A DNA stretch of 64,000 bases from contig NC_047081.1 of the NCBI RefSeq assembly GCF_902459465.1, positions 11,948,849 to 12,012,848 of the forward strand, written 5' to 3'. The DNA comes from Asterias rubens (Eukaryota; Echinodermata; Asteroidea; Forcipulatida; Asteriidae). Within the stretch, counting starts at the first letter, position 1; each line of letters opens with the position of its first letter. Made by a program: the position numbers and the translations under genes. The notes below the pieces were generated by a model. That model made no database searches and was not told the origin of the DNA. It was given only the letters and a program-made list of their open reading frames with translations. Below, in pieces: positions 1 to 11,270 of this stretch.

Positions 1-84
1 GGGCTGACAGGGTTACCCCCTTTACAGTCCATACGGATGTAGGCTTGGGTATCATCAATCCGAAGCATGAAACGATACACTCAC

Positions 85-1653
85 CTTTAGTACATTCAGA
101 GCCACTTACGTCACAACTCCCATCCACCGGGCATGTAATATTGGCTGAACCAATTAAAGTATAGCTTCCTTGACATGTGACTTCACATTCACATGTATCA
201 ATGGGTGAGGATTGGTTGGTCCCAGTGATTCGTTGGTATCCACACTTAATGTACCCATTATCAGGAGCTGTTGGTTGGCAATTCACAACTGCAGCAAGAG
301 AAATATCACCAAGAGAAATCTACTAGAATGTGTATAATTTCTTTCAAAGCAATTATCTTCCCTGGGACCCGGTGCCTCGTCCAATTAAAGGCATTGCGAT
401 GGTTGACGTATGCAGTGGACCCATTTTGTTTAAAATATAGTCTATTATTAAAATAGTATAATCTTTGTCTGATCATGTCCACAATATTGGTTTATTGCCC
501 ACAAAAAGCCCCAATGCACCCCCTATGTTACCGGAAGTACATGCTTCATCAAAAAAAAAAAAAAAAAACTTACCCTTGCAGTTGAGAGTGTTCCCTGACC
601 ACACCCCGATACTATGTCCATTGCTTTGACATGATGCTGATGACGTTGCTTGTATGTAACCATAGTCACATGACAGTTGACAAATAGTGCCATACGTCAC
701 AATGACGTCATTCGTGCAATCACTGGTAACACCGGCCGAGCTGTAAATGTCCTTAGTTGAGCAGGTGACGTCTGTGATTAAAATGGCAAATTTCAAGCTC
801 AGGGAAAAATCATGAGCTGGTTTTTAGTTTAAAAAATGTATGTGTGTCACATACAAAACTGCACAGTTGATTACCTTTTTATCTAAATGAGGAAATCCTT
901 ATTGAGCTCTGTATAGCAACGGCGCAGACGTGACGTTGTTGTATCCCTTCGGGGTGATCCCATTGATTTGCTTGTATTTTGTTTTTAATTGTCATAACCA
1001 TATCCATTTTATCTTTTCCCACTTCCTACCTGTTCTTCTCAGAACATTTTTAACATTTTCTCTTTTTCTATAAATGGATATGTATTTGTTTGTACTTGTT
1101 TTATGCCTCTGAAGAAGATCCGGATTGGATCGAAAGCTAAGGCCATCTACCCTATTCATTATATTATGAAAGGTGAATATAGTGAGGCCACAAGAAAAGA
1201 AAACAACAATGGACCATAAACTTCAGTGAGCATCATTTCCTCCGATAGCTTAAACAAAGAAGACCTATGTGTGTGTGGGCGACCGAGTGAGCGAGTGAGT
1301 AATTTTCGGGTCAAGTTGACCCGAAAGCTGGCTGAAACTGTGACTTTTCCTCTGATTCTTTGTCAGTTTGAACCATTTCTTGTGTAATTTTCCAGCAAGT
1401 TTCCGGGTTAACTTGACTCAGTAAATCCGGATACAGTCGACCCGGGAGTTTTTTAGTGGGTACATACCTGGACACTTGAGCCATTTTTGAATCTCTTCTG
1501 AGTTGTTGCTAATGATAAAGGTATCATAGTAGGTCACGTTGAAGGGTCGGCTAGGTGTCTGGGTGTTCTTGCCACCCAGTTCGATCTGGGTACATTGGCA
1601 GGGGTCAGGCGCCGGAACCACCCAGCGGTATCTACCAGAAGATGGGTCCTTCT
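85..1653 (-). CDS. Sushi/CCP-domain protein, partial (3' end beyond left edge)
   Basis: Three minus-strand exons are visible: 1468-1653, 574-771 and 85-288 in transcript order. Each has AG acceptor and GT donor flanks, each length is a multiple of three (186, 198, 204 nt), and each starts and ends in phase 1, the classical arrangement of shuffled extracellular modules. The 574-771 exon reads as a complement-control (sushi) module with Cys at the expected spacing (VTCS..., CQLSCDYGYI, ASCQSNG, VWSG, LNCKG). The 85-288 exon is a second sushi-like module (NCQPTAPDNGYIKCG, CECEVTCQGSYTL, NITCPVDG). The 1468-1653 exon has only a CxC pair and one later Cys and is not a sushi module; I do not recognise it. 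Sushi modules are typical of secreted or cell-surface adhesion and complement proteins. The true start (above 1653) and the end (below 85) are not seen, so the protein cannot be named. A pseudogene cannot be excluded, but all three frames are open. Confidence 0.75.
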
Positions 1654-2344
1654 CTTGTATAATGTAGCATGAAAATGCTTCAAGAAACAAACAAATACAC
1701 GGTGTTTGCTATAATGACGTAGCTTATTGTGATTGTTCACAAATCTTTTGGAAATAATATTAAAGAATTTATATAACAAGTCCATCATAAAAATGAAAAC
1801 AAATATTGCTTATTAAAGTAACGAATCTTGCTTTTGAAGTATTGCGTAAAAAATTAATAACAACAAATTTACAACAATATCAAAATCTTTTTAAAGATCT
1901 TGAATATAAAACCGTAGAGAGAAATGACGCTGATTTACCTTGGTTGTGTGCGAGAAAGACAAACAAAAAGCAAAAGACAAACGACGCCATGGTTCTGTGC
2001 TCATCAACAGGTGTGACGGTGAGCGCCAACGTCAAAAGTGAATTCTGAAGCTATAGCTATGATGATCGTCATGTAAGTACGAGCATGAAGGAAGAGATGG
2101 CATTATTGATCGAACCATTTATTAGCCGTGAACGCGTGACTGGATACCTGTCAGTAATTTAATACACACTCATTATGTGTATATGGGTAAAACCGAAAAT
2201 TAATATTCTTTATCCCGATGCAAATTTAACATCTATTCAACACTCATTATGGGTGTGTTGCGGTTTCCGTGAGTTTCTTTATTGTTTTCGTCCTGGCATT
2301 ATTTTTTTACAAACAAATCTGTTTTATACAATGAGTATACCCCC

Positions 2345-2460
2345 AACCCAAAACAGCAACAACAATTACAACACCACCACCAACAAAAGCAACAGCAACA
2401 ACAACAACAGCAACAGTAGCGTGACAACAGCAGCAACAGTGCAGCAGCAACGACAGTGAC
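2345..2460. repeat. CAA/CAG-type trinucleotide low-complexity tract
   Basis: Imperfect CAA and CAG triplets run for about 115 bases. They open artificial Asn/Gln/Ser-rich or Leu/Cys-rich frames on both strands. No splice context or conserved flank suggests that the tract is coded. Confidence 0.8.
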
Positions 2461-2775
2461 AAAGACGGCGACAGCGACATGTCAGTGACAAAAGCACCAA
2501 ACAACTCGTGTTCTGTTTACGATCTGGGTCATGGTTTTTTACCATCGCATGGCTGTGTGATTTAATAATGAGACTCATAAACAGCAAGGTCTAGTTGGCA
2601 AAGCTGTACAACTATTGTCACATTGAAGATAATTTTCACTGTGGCAACTCAGTCAATTAGACCAAGGTGGCCAACGGACCGATTGTTAACCATTTTCTTA
2701 TAACTAGTCTTCTCTGTATTGTGCAGTGAAAACGGGTGATTAACAGCGCTGCAACTGTTTCCCGTTCGCTGTGCA

Positions 2776-2913
2776 TCCATCTTGGATTTTTCCCATTGAT
2801 ATTAATGTAACCAAACCGAGGCTGTGAGAAAAAAAATAGTCTGGTTCCTATTGGCAAAATGATGATTAGCATTCATTATTGTTATTCGATACAAGGAACA
2901 TGACCAAGATGGA
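2776..2913. mobile_element. Short non-autonomous element with 10-bp terminal inverted repeats, copy A
   Basis: The segment begins TCCATCTTGG and ends CCAAGATGGA, perfect 10-bp inverted repeats about 138 bp apart. A second, diverged copy is at 59456-59578. The two share internal blocks, for example ATAGTCTGGTTCCTAT and TTCGATAC. Its small size and lack of coding capacity fit a MITE, but no target-site duplication was established. Confidence 0.6.
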
Positions 2914-4224
2914 GACAGCATGATATATGTCTATTCATACCTTTCTATTGCAACGTCAGTCTGACATTTTAAATAAAAACCGAGGTTGGAAAAATAATCA
3001 CCGTAGAAAACAATAACAGCCTACTTTTGTAGCACTGTCGCACTCAAAAAATAATATTCAGAAATAGTGTTGAATTTGTTTGAAACAAGGCATTGACAGT
3101 TTTCAGATGTTCGAATTTCGGGTCACAAGATCTCAGGTGATTGACTGACCGTCAAATCTATATATATTTGAAAATAAAAATAAATTGTATAACAATTTGG
3201 AAATAAATTTGGAAATAAAAAACAAACAAACAAACAAACAAACAAACATAGAGCAACAAACTAGTTTACCGCTTCATGTTGCCAACCAGTTCAGTTCAAA
3301 TGGAATGGTAAAATAGTCGATTACTATAGCGTACGTTATGTACTGGACTAGACACAATTCGGGCTAATAACTTATTAATCCAACTACGATCGATATCTTT
3401 GTGAGAAATAGGCCATAGCTGATTAAAATAAGCTGTAACCATGGTGATGCATCCCTCAATATAGGTCGAATTCGGGTCATCTCGTACCCAAATAGGTCTA
3501 CTTAAAAAGATGTTCACTTGCTGCTTTGATGTTTTTTTTAAACACTGTAACTCGAAACAAACTAGATAACTAAAAAACAAACCAGTAAAATAAATAATTC
3601 TACTTAAAATAAAAGTAAAAAATTAAGCTTTAGAAAATAGACTATCAAATTAATAAATAATTACAAATCAGCTTTTGAAAAAGAAAATCAGCTTTCTACT
3701 ACCAAGGGGGATGGGGGGGGGGGGGGGGGGGTGAGGAGGAATGAGAGTAACATTTCTTGAAAAAACGCTGCAGCATACTTGTATTTACTTATAATGGCAT
3801 TTTAGTGGCATGTGTAGAGTGTCTTGTGGTGTTGGTTTTTGTCATCACAGCGCAGTGTCCTCAAATGAGGACATGATTGTCGACTCAATTAAGAGGTTAT
3901 TTTTGTTCAATTTTTTTTTAATCATTATGTCCTTCACTACCCATTTACTTCTGAAAAGCAAATACTTTTTTGTCTAAAGCACTTCGAAAAAGACATACGC
4001 ACGAGAGGGTTTAAAAACCACCTGTTTGAGTTTGAGTCGACTCGTAATAGATTGATAGATCCAAAAACGATCCACATGACCCTTTCATACCGGCGTGCAC
4101 ACACGCACACAAACAACACGCGTGTACTAAATCGCAACTGGTAATCAAACGAACAATTCAACCAGCACTTACTCTTAAACGACGGTACGGGTACCTGGGA
4201 AAGTAGCATCTATCTTCGAACAAC

Positions 4225-7200
4225 ATGGCTGACACAGGAACGGAAGAACAACAAGTTGGCGAACAAAATGGTGATCAAATTCCTGAATCACAACAGCAGA
4301 TAGAATCAACTGCGTCCACTCCTGCCAAACCCGGGGACAGTATATTTGCTTCGAAAAGCGAAGATGATCCTGCGTAAGTTGCGGTTTTAAAACGACATGT
4401 TCAAACGTCGCAGTGCGTCGTGCACGAACAAAGATTTTTTTTTACATGTGGAAAGTAGCCCATTGCATGCGTTGCATCTTTTTCGTGAAAATTTCCTTTG
4501 ACGATGTTCGGCCCACGATGTTTGACGTAAAGTTATTTTTTTGATTTTCTTGGATAAGTCATTTGGCATTGAGCTGGTCTTTTTAAAGATGTTGAACTAA
4601 AAACAACATAAATTATTGTACTTATTGTACAATAAATGTGGTTTTCTAGTTATTAAAAAATAGTCCGTGGATCACAATTAATTAAAATTAAAATTCAGAT
4701 TTTCACTCAGCACTTCTTCAGTTCACTGCTGTGGTGGTGCATATGATGCTACACAATAAAATTAGTGAACAACCACTATTCACAAATCAGATTTTGATGC
4801 CTGACCCTGTGTCGTTGATAATTGTTCCCTCTCTGAATCATTCATTTTTGAAAATGCAACTTGCAAGACTACACCCAGACACCTGTTCTGATTGTAAATG
4901 TTCTGGAATAGGCGTATGTCCTTTTATTTTTAATTTTAGTTTTAAAAAAGCGATCTTCTCAAAATCAAAAAGACTGAGCTGTGCTTAACAGTTCTCCATC
5001 CAAATTCTACTATATTTTATTTGTAGCTTGTTGTCCCCATTGGTCTTTCTCTTTTTCCATAAAATAAAAGCGCCTTGCATCCTTTGGTAATTTGGTGCTC
5101 TGTAAATCAAATTTTTGTTATTTATTAGTAATGTCAATATTATTAAACAAAGTCTAATCTAAATGTGAGATATAATATTCAATGCTTCTTGTTTTCCCTT
5201 CATAGGAAAATCTTTGTCGGAGGTTTGAACAGCTGTACTAATAATGGTAAGGACAAAAGACCGCTAGTTAGTGCTACACAGCATGAGTCTCAATCTCATG
5301 CATGAACATAGTATGCAATAATTGTAACCCTTCATCTTCCCAACATGCCCGACGGTCCTGATTATCACAACTATTCAGCCCAGTATACATACTTCCTGTC
5401 AATGGGAATGCATTAAGAATTTTGAAACATTGGCTGCGAAAAGAGACCTGTGGCGTCAAGATTTGTATCGCATTCAAAGCCACAGGAAGTATCAGCCAGG
5501 CTCGGTACCCGCCAGGCTTAACTCAAGCAGTGCTTGGTAAACAACAAGACCTACTTTGCATGTCGGTTACGTTCACACACAAAAAGCTACTGTACGCAGT
5601 TTGTTTAAACAGTGGGAAAAGACTTGGCCCAATAACGAACCAGATATACATTGTAGTGATGCTAGGATGCTAATGAACTGATTTTCTCTTTTTAAAATTG
5701 AAAGTAGAGCCAAAGGAAAATTGAAAATCACTACAGTTTTGTTTTGTGTGGGTCTTTTTTTTTTTTTCCACTATTACATGAGTAATATAACCTTTGAAAT
5801 GAAAAATTTATCAATTTTTTCTATTTGTTGCCTTCCAGAAACACTGAGAGTTTACTTCTCTACATTCGGGACAGTCAAAGACGTGAATGTGAAATATACA
5901 CAGGATAGGATGGGAAACCTAAGAGACACAGCCGAACAAATGCGGTCGAGGGGTTTCGGATTTGTCCTTTTTGAAAGTTCAGCAGCTGTCGAAAGTGTAG
6001 GAATTTTTCCATTTCAATATCTTGTATATTTTTATAAGGAGGAGAAACGGTTTTAATGGTTTGACTGTATAATTGAGTCTTTCTCAAAGTCTACATGTTG
6101 TAAATGACAACACATTGCACCAAGCAAGTTGTACCTTGATCATCTCTTTAGATTGATTTGGTGCTGTATAAATGCCTATTATTGTTTTTATATCTTTGCA
6201 TTCAGTAAGATTGAATGGTAAGGGAGTGAGTAGGAGGTTTAACTTATTTTTCTGATTCTTTGCAGGTATTGTCGCAAGAACACACGGTAGATGGAAAAGT
6301 GATCGAGGTTAAGAAAGCAGTGAAACAGGGACAGGCAAGATCTAAGAAATTGTTTGTCGGTGGAATTTCCAACGGTATATCTGAAGAGATCCTTGAAGCG
6401 TATTTCTCAGCATTTGGAAAAGTGAGTCAGATGACAATGTAGGACAGGTATCAAGTCGTCCTAGATGACGGGGACCAATTACAAATATTGCTTAACAAAT
6501 TTCTGCTTAGCAGATGTGAGCAGGATACCTGTCACAGGTTGAACATGTGACATGGTAGGTTGGCTGGAATAAGAACCCAGTAAAACTACATGTAGTTGCT
6601 AAGAGAAGGGGTTTACCTGGTGCTTCTTGCAGTGGCTGCTGAATGCACCAAAGCACTGTTAGAAGGCGTACATAAATGGGTCTCATAATTCAAAACAAAG
6701 CTCTGCTTATCCTATTGAAAGAAAAAAAATAATGAGAGCATTCATACATAAGCCGATTGTTAACAACTTTCTGAAAGTGCATCTCATTTCCTCAAGCCAA
6801 GACTCTACATTGGGTGAGTTGAATTTTGCTATTAAACAAGTACTCGTTTCATTCTTTCCAAACAGATCTTGCAAACCAAAATCTTTGTTGACCGTGTGAC
6901 GCAGAAGCGACGCGGTTTCGCCTTCATCCAGTTTGAGAATGATTCAACGGTGGACACAGTTGCAGAGGAAAAGTTTCACGAATTGACGGACGGAACGGAG
7001 ACGTGTAAAGTAGAAGTCAAACCAGTAAATCAGACAAATGATAGGTTTGGTCGTGGAGGATTCAGGGGTAGAGGAGGATTCCGAGGAGACTTCAGGGGAG
7101 GATGTAAGTAATCAACTCGGATCTTAAGAAATACTGAAGATGTGTTTTGGGCGATTCACAAGGCAATATGCCGTTGGGGTCCAAGGTTATAAAGCTATGA

Positions 7201-8619
7201 AGAATAAGACTTGAAGGTTTGCATGATGGAAAGACAATAGTGGAAAGACTTTTGAAGCTTTGAAGAACAAAAGTCTGCGTAGCGTGGAAAAAAGCTGCTT
7301 AACAAACTTAGGTTACCTGTTACCAGTCAAACTGTCGTGTACCGTACATGACTCTTGATTGGTTCCTTGCATACATTTGCTTACCAAAGTTCAGAAGGTA
7401 ATTTCTTAGATTTGATCGAGTGGGTTTTTCGTCTTTGAATTTCATATGTCTTTTTAAAGATCCTTCTGAGATTCATAATTGTTTTTATTAAATATCTCTC
7501 TTCAGTTGGACGAGGAGGTGGTGGTGGTGGTTTCCGTGGCAACCATCAAGGAAGAGGCAACTACCAAGGTGGAGGTCAATATAACCAATGGGATGGCTAC
7601 AATCAAGGTGGACAAGGAGGCGGATATAACAACCAAGGAGGATACGATCAGAGTCAATACTACCAAGGTTACGATCAGTCTGGTGGCTATAATCAAGGAT
7701 ATGAACAACAGTATCAGGTAAGGATGGATATAGGGTTCCAGATTGGTGTGGTGGGTGTAGCCTGGTGTTAGAAATTGAAAAATGTCTTCAAGTGCCACCA
7801 AAGTGGTCCTGCAGCATGCACTGCAATTGGTTGCTACTAAATTGACTGCAAAAATTGCTTTGTGTGACAAGTCCCTGAGACAAGACATCCTTGACTCCAT
7901 GTTGTAACATAGCTTAGAATGTGCCATACTCTTCCAGTGTCGCTTTTAATTCTTGTTGTTTGTCTTCGTTACAGGGCTACAACTACAACAACTATGGACA
8001 GAACTACGGTAGTCAGGATGCATCTGCGGGTCAGTATTCAGCTAATGGAACTGGTTACCAAGCTGGGTACCAGACTGGTGGTTATGATGCAACCAGCTAC
8101 CCAGCCCAACAACAGTATAACTATGGCACAAATTACGGACAGGGTGAGTAAATATCACTCAAATATAACGCGCCTAAAAATAATAATAACTACCCAACTC
8201 ATAAATAACAACTACCTAACACAACAGTTTAACTACAGCACAAATTGTGAACAAGGTGAGCAAATATTTTATCAAGCTGAGATTTCCAAACTATTTGGAA
8301 GTTTGAGGAAGCATTATTTCATTGTTTTTCAGGTTCCTAACGTCTTGTCCCATGAATGGCTGCATACTAGAACACAGACACAGACAATGCAGCCAATGAT
8401 ATTTATTATTATTAATGTTGTATTAATTTTTTTTTTTTTTTGTGCGCCTTGGGTGTCTCTATTGAGACAGATATGTGCGCGCTATAAATTAATAATAATA
8501 ATTATTATTATTATTATTAATAATACATTGTGTGATTCTGTTATGTTTTGACAGAGGCGTCCAGTTACGGTAAAGCAGCTACTGGAGGTTATCAACACAC
8601 TGCTGGCCAGCCCTACTGA
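4225..8619 (+). CDS. hnRNP A/B/D-type RNA-binding protein, two RRMs plus RGG and prion-like tail
   Basis: Eight exons splice in phase: 4225-4373, 5206-5246, 5839-5996, 6266-6421, 6866-7103, 7506-7717, 7975-8143, 8555-8619. They total 1188 nt, or 395 aa. The start is the first ATG, in a good context (CAACATGG), followed by an acidic Gln/Glu-rich leader. RRM1 has RNP2 KIFVGGL (51-57) and RNP1 RGFGFVLF (101-108). RRM2 has RNP2 KLFVGGI (144-150) and RNP1 RGFAFIQF (184-191). An RGG box (about 225-260) leads into a Gly/Tyr/Gln/Asn-rich low-complexity tail ending GQPY. Tandem RRMs with a Gly-rich tail define the hnRNP A/B and D families, which bind pre-mRNA and mRNA in nucleus and cytoplasm. RRM1 has an unusually long loop before RNP1. 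The exact vertebrate orthologue (HNRNPAB, D, A2B1 or DAZAP1-like) cannot be fixed by eye. The 41-nt second exon encodes RNP2 of RRM1. Confidence 0.93.
8395..8520 (+). mobile_element. SINE 3'-tail-like fragment with ATT-rich end
   Basis: Within hnRNP intron 7 a GTGCGCCTTGGGTGTCTC segment is followed by TATGTGCGCGCTATAAAT and then an AAT/ATT run. Similar ends of the form 'GCGC...TATAAAT plus ATT repeats' occur near 6150-6185 and 56830-56870. This is the usual shape of a SINE or retroposon 3' end. No head is identified here. Confidence 0.45.
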
Positions 8620-8771
8620 GAAAACTATTAAAGGTGTGTTTAGGACAAATAAAAAACCGATAAGATTCTGCTAAATTCATGAACATTCATAAAATAGGCC
8701 TACATTACATGTATGATACATTTAACAACAAATCGGGTTGTAATTTTGGGTGGAACAAAGTAAAACTCAAA

Positions 8772-9266
8772 CGGAATTACAACCTTCATTTTCTAGATTG
8801 GCGTGCCGGGGCTCAACGGAATTACAACCTTCATTTTCTAGATTGGCGTGCCGGGGCTCAACGGAATTACAACCTGCATTTTCTAGATTGGCGTGCCGGG
8901 GCTCAACGGAATTACAACCTGCATTTTCTAGATTGGCGTGCCGGGGCTCAACGGAATTACAACCTTCATTTTCTAGATTGGCGTGCCGGGGCTCAACGGA
9001 ATTACAACCTTCATTTTCTAGATTGGCGTGCCGGGGCTCAACGGAATTACAACCTGCATTTTCTAGATTGGCGTGCCGGGGCTCAACGGAATTACAACCT
9101 GCATTTTCTAGATTGGCGTGCCGGGGCTCAACGGAATTACAACCTTCATTTTCTAGATTGGCGTGCCGGGGCTCAACGGAATTACAACCTTCATTTTCTA
9201 GATTGGCGTGCCGGGGCTCAACGGAATTACAACCTTCATTTTCTAGATTGGCGTGCCGGGGCTCAA
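8772..9266 (-). repeat. 45-bp minisatellite, 11 near-identical copies, apparently derived from a SINE tRNA head
   Basis: Eleven exact-length 45-bp units run head to tail with no length variation. The only difference I see is T or G in CCTTCAT/CCTGCAT. Its order is T,T,G,G,T,T,G,G,T,T,T, so a four-unit (180-bp) higher-order repeat is visible. On the minus strand each unit carries GTTGAGCCCCGGCACGCC, then GGTTGTAATTCC, which resembles the part of a tRNA gene from the end of the A box to the B box (consensus GGTTCGAATCC). The array is joined directly to a SINE body at 9267. Because 45 is divisible by three, several frames stay open across the array; these are not taken to be genes. Confidence 0.9.
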
Positions 9267-9365
9267 CCAACTGAGCTGCCTAGCTCTAATGTTGGCTGTC
9301 TCCCCATTTTGTCAATATCTTTGTTCGGGTGCCAGTCAACCTGAAACTGCCATACATCAAGGGAT
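9267..9365 (-). mobile_element. tRNA-derived SINE, remainder of head and body, minus orientation
   Basis: The sequence next to the minisatellite reads, on the minus strand, as a body followed by CTAGGCAGCTCAGTTGG, an RNA polymerase III A-box-like motif. The body (GCTGTCTCCCCATTTTGTCA on plus) matches the SINE at 47840-48010 (GCGATCTCCCTATTTTGTCA), where the head is intact with GGTTCAAACCC as B box. The two copies therefore belong to one family, and in this copy the head runs into the 45-bp array. Confidence 0.7.
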
Positions 9366-10755
9366 AATAAGAACTTGTTCTTATATAGCACATTTTACAA
9401 TAACCATATCAATGCGCTTTACATTAGTGTCCTGGTCATTGGGCCAATATACACCCAAGTTAAAAATACACTTTAGAGTGGCTGCAAAAAATTGTATAAA
9501 GATGTTAAAGACAAATCAATCGGTGACTTTTAATTTTATTTTGGGTGATCTGACGGAAATGTCTTAATTTATTTCTTGCAGAGTAGTGTTTCTCCCTGTA
9601 ATTTCTCATTCTAAATGGCTTCCTTCTCTCCTCCCCCCCCCCATAGAGTCATCAGCCCTGTCGACATGGAATCAGTGACTTGGAGAGCAGCTTTAATGGA
9701 GGGATGATGATCGCATTTTACTTTGGACAACCTTGAAATAATGAAGGGATTCTTCACAATGCTGGGTTTCTTAAATCTTGCCCTGACTGGTAGTAGCTTT
9801 AACCTTTCAGCTAGACGGGCTGTGACATGCATATTCATGGGCTGTAACATGCATATTCATGAGTTTGCTGATAGATATTTCAATTTCTCACTAATGGAAG
9901 AACAATTCCACCACTAGGTACAGACTACTCTGTACCCCTTCTCACTAGCTATTCATTGTTTGCTTTCTTCCTGTTTTCACCTTTTATGATTCACCATTCA
10001 TCCTTTAGTTAGTGTAATGTGACTCATTGCTTTGGTATCGTTGTACTGTAGTCACTTTCATTCTATGCCTGTGTACTCCACCTGTTTGACTAGATACAGA
10101 CTTCAAATTTCCAAATTCCACTTTTAGTAAAGACAATTTTAAAGCAGTTTTTGTATTTCATACATTTTGAAAATAACGACAACATAGAAAACACCTATTT
10201 TTTTTAAAGAAAAAACAATGTCATCCCATCCCAAAACCTTTCTCTAAATGATTGATTTTTAAGTGTTGGTAAGGAGTGAAATATTTCTGAGCAAACTTTG
10301 TATATGCCTGTGCATGCCTCATGCTGCAGTGTTGTTCCACAGAGGACTTTACGGCCGTCTTTAAAAATTTGGTGGATCAAGTTAATCACACACTTTAATA
10401 TCAGTCAGATGCCAACTTGTTTGGCTTTACTATGGAAGCTGCCAACTACATGTACATGTATCTTATAACAGGTTTGATATTTGACTTGAGAGTCATTTGG
10501 AAAAGCTGTTTTCATTTATCGTTCAAATCAAATCAATTTAACAGAAAGACAAATATCTTAGAGAACATACTTTGAAGTGACATTGACATGTGTCAAAAAC
10601 TCTTGAGCTTTGGGTTTTCTGCTGAACTTATCGTATATCACCTTTGAGTGAAGACATTGTTGGATTCAGTTTATCCACCAAAGCCAATGAAAAGGTTGAC
10701 TTGATTTTTAAAAAGGACTTCTTCAGGATTTCAACATGGTTTCTCAGAATACAAG

Positions 10756-10761
10756 AATAAA
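10756..10761 (+). terminator. Candidate polyadenylation signal AATAAA (hnRNP gene)
   Basis: Canonical hexamer in otherwise unique sequence, about 1.1 kb into the probable last exon. Confidence 0.45.
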
Positions 10762-11246
10762 ATCCATGCTGTGATATTAAAGGAATAGTGGTGTCTGTTT
10801 TTCTGCAAGGAAAAGTTACTTTTTAGTTGTTATAAAGGGGAAAACCCAAAGCAAATACCATGTTATTATTTGAAGAAGTCCACTTATGTTTATTCTTATA
10901 ATTGTGTAGATATTTATACGTGTGAAGTCTGACCACCAGAGATTTAATATGATTGATCTTGGAGTAAATTACAATGAAATGTATTACCAGTCAATGGAAG
11001 ACATGTTGCGAGCCTAATTTTTGAATTGAGAGTTTGTTGAACTTCGAGATCATATCTTGACTTATTAGGTAACTCTGTGTGTGTATCTTTTGTGGTTCAG
11101 ACTTAACATTTATCCGTCTTCTGTTTTGTATGCACTTGAGTTTGTGGTTCTCAGTGAAAAAAAAAGTCCTTTTGTTTGATCCTTTTAGTGTAATTCGGTT
11201 GTTTATTATGGGATGATTTTTAAAAGGTTGTGAATGGTTTAAAGTT

Positions 11247-11252
11247 AATAAA
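11247..11252 (+). terminator. Candidate distal polyadenylation signal AATAAA (hnRNP gene)
   Basis: Second canonical hexamer downstream of 10756. Either, both or neither may be used. Confidence 0.4.
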
Positions 11253-11270
11253 ATGAGCATTCCTTATGCA

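Larger units (their letters stand above)
1654..4224. other. Divergent intergenic region
   Basis: No coding exon is supported between the minus-strand sushi gene and the plus-strand hnRNP gene. The region holds a CAA/CAG-rich low-complexity stretch (about 2345-2460), a short inverted-repeat element (2776-2913), a CAAA microsatellite (about 3222-3247) and a poly-G run (about 3713-3731). The hnRNP promoter should lie in the last few hundred bases, but I see no clear TATA box; the sequence just before the ATG contains GT/CA-rich stretches with several ACGCG motifs. Confidence 0.6.
8620..11270 (+). other. Probable 3' UTR of the hnRNP gene, possibly with a 3' UTR intron
   Basis: Fourteen bases after the stop codon there is a plausible donor, AAAG/GTGTGT (intron from 8634). 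Good acceptors follow at 9580-9581 (TTTCTTGCAG) and 9645-9646 (a long C/T tract then CCATAG). The sequence after 9647 is mostly unique and T-rich, and reaches AATAAA signals at 10756 and 11247. An intron this close to the stop would not trigger nonsense-mediated decay. 3' UTR introns are known in vertebrate hnRNP A/B and D family genes. The splice itself is inferred, not shown. Confidence 0.5.

Noticed and set aside
2175..2587. Asn/Ser-rich or Leu/Cys-rich protein in the CAA/CAG tract
   Set aside because: It is triplet low-complexity sequence with no supporting flanks.
7502..7927. 141-codon reverse frame
   Set aside because: It is the antisense shadow of the Gly/Tyr/Gln-rich hnRNP exon.
8679..9344. 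A 221-codon open frame that could encode a 15-residue repeat protein
   Set aside because: The frame exists only because the minisatellite unit is divisible by three; other frames on both strands are open too, and the DNA looks derived from a SINE head.
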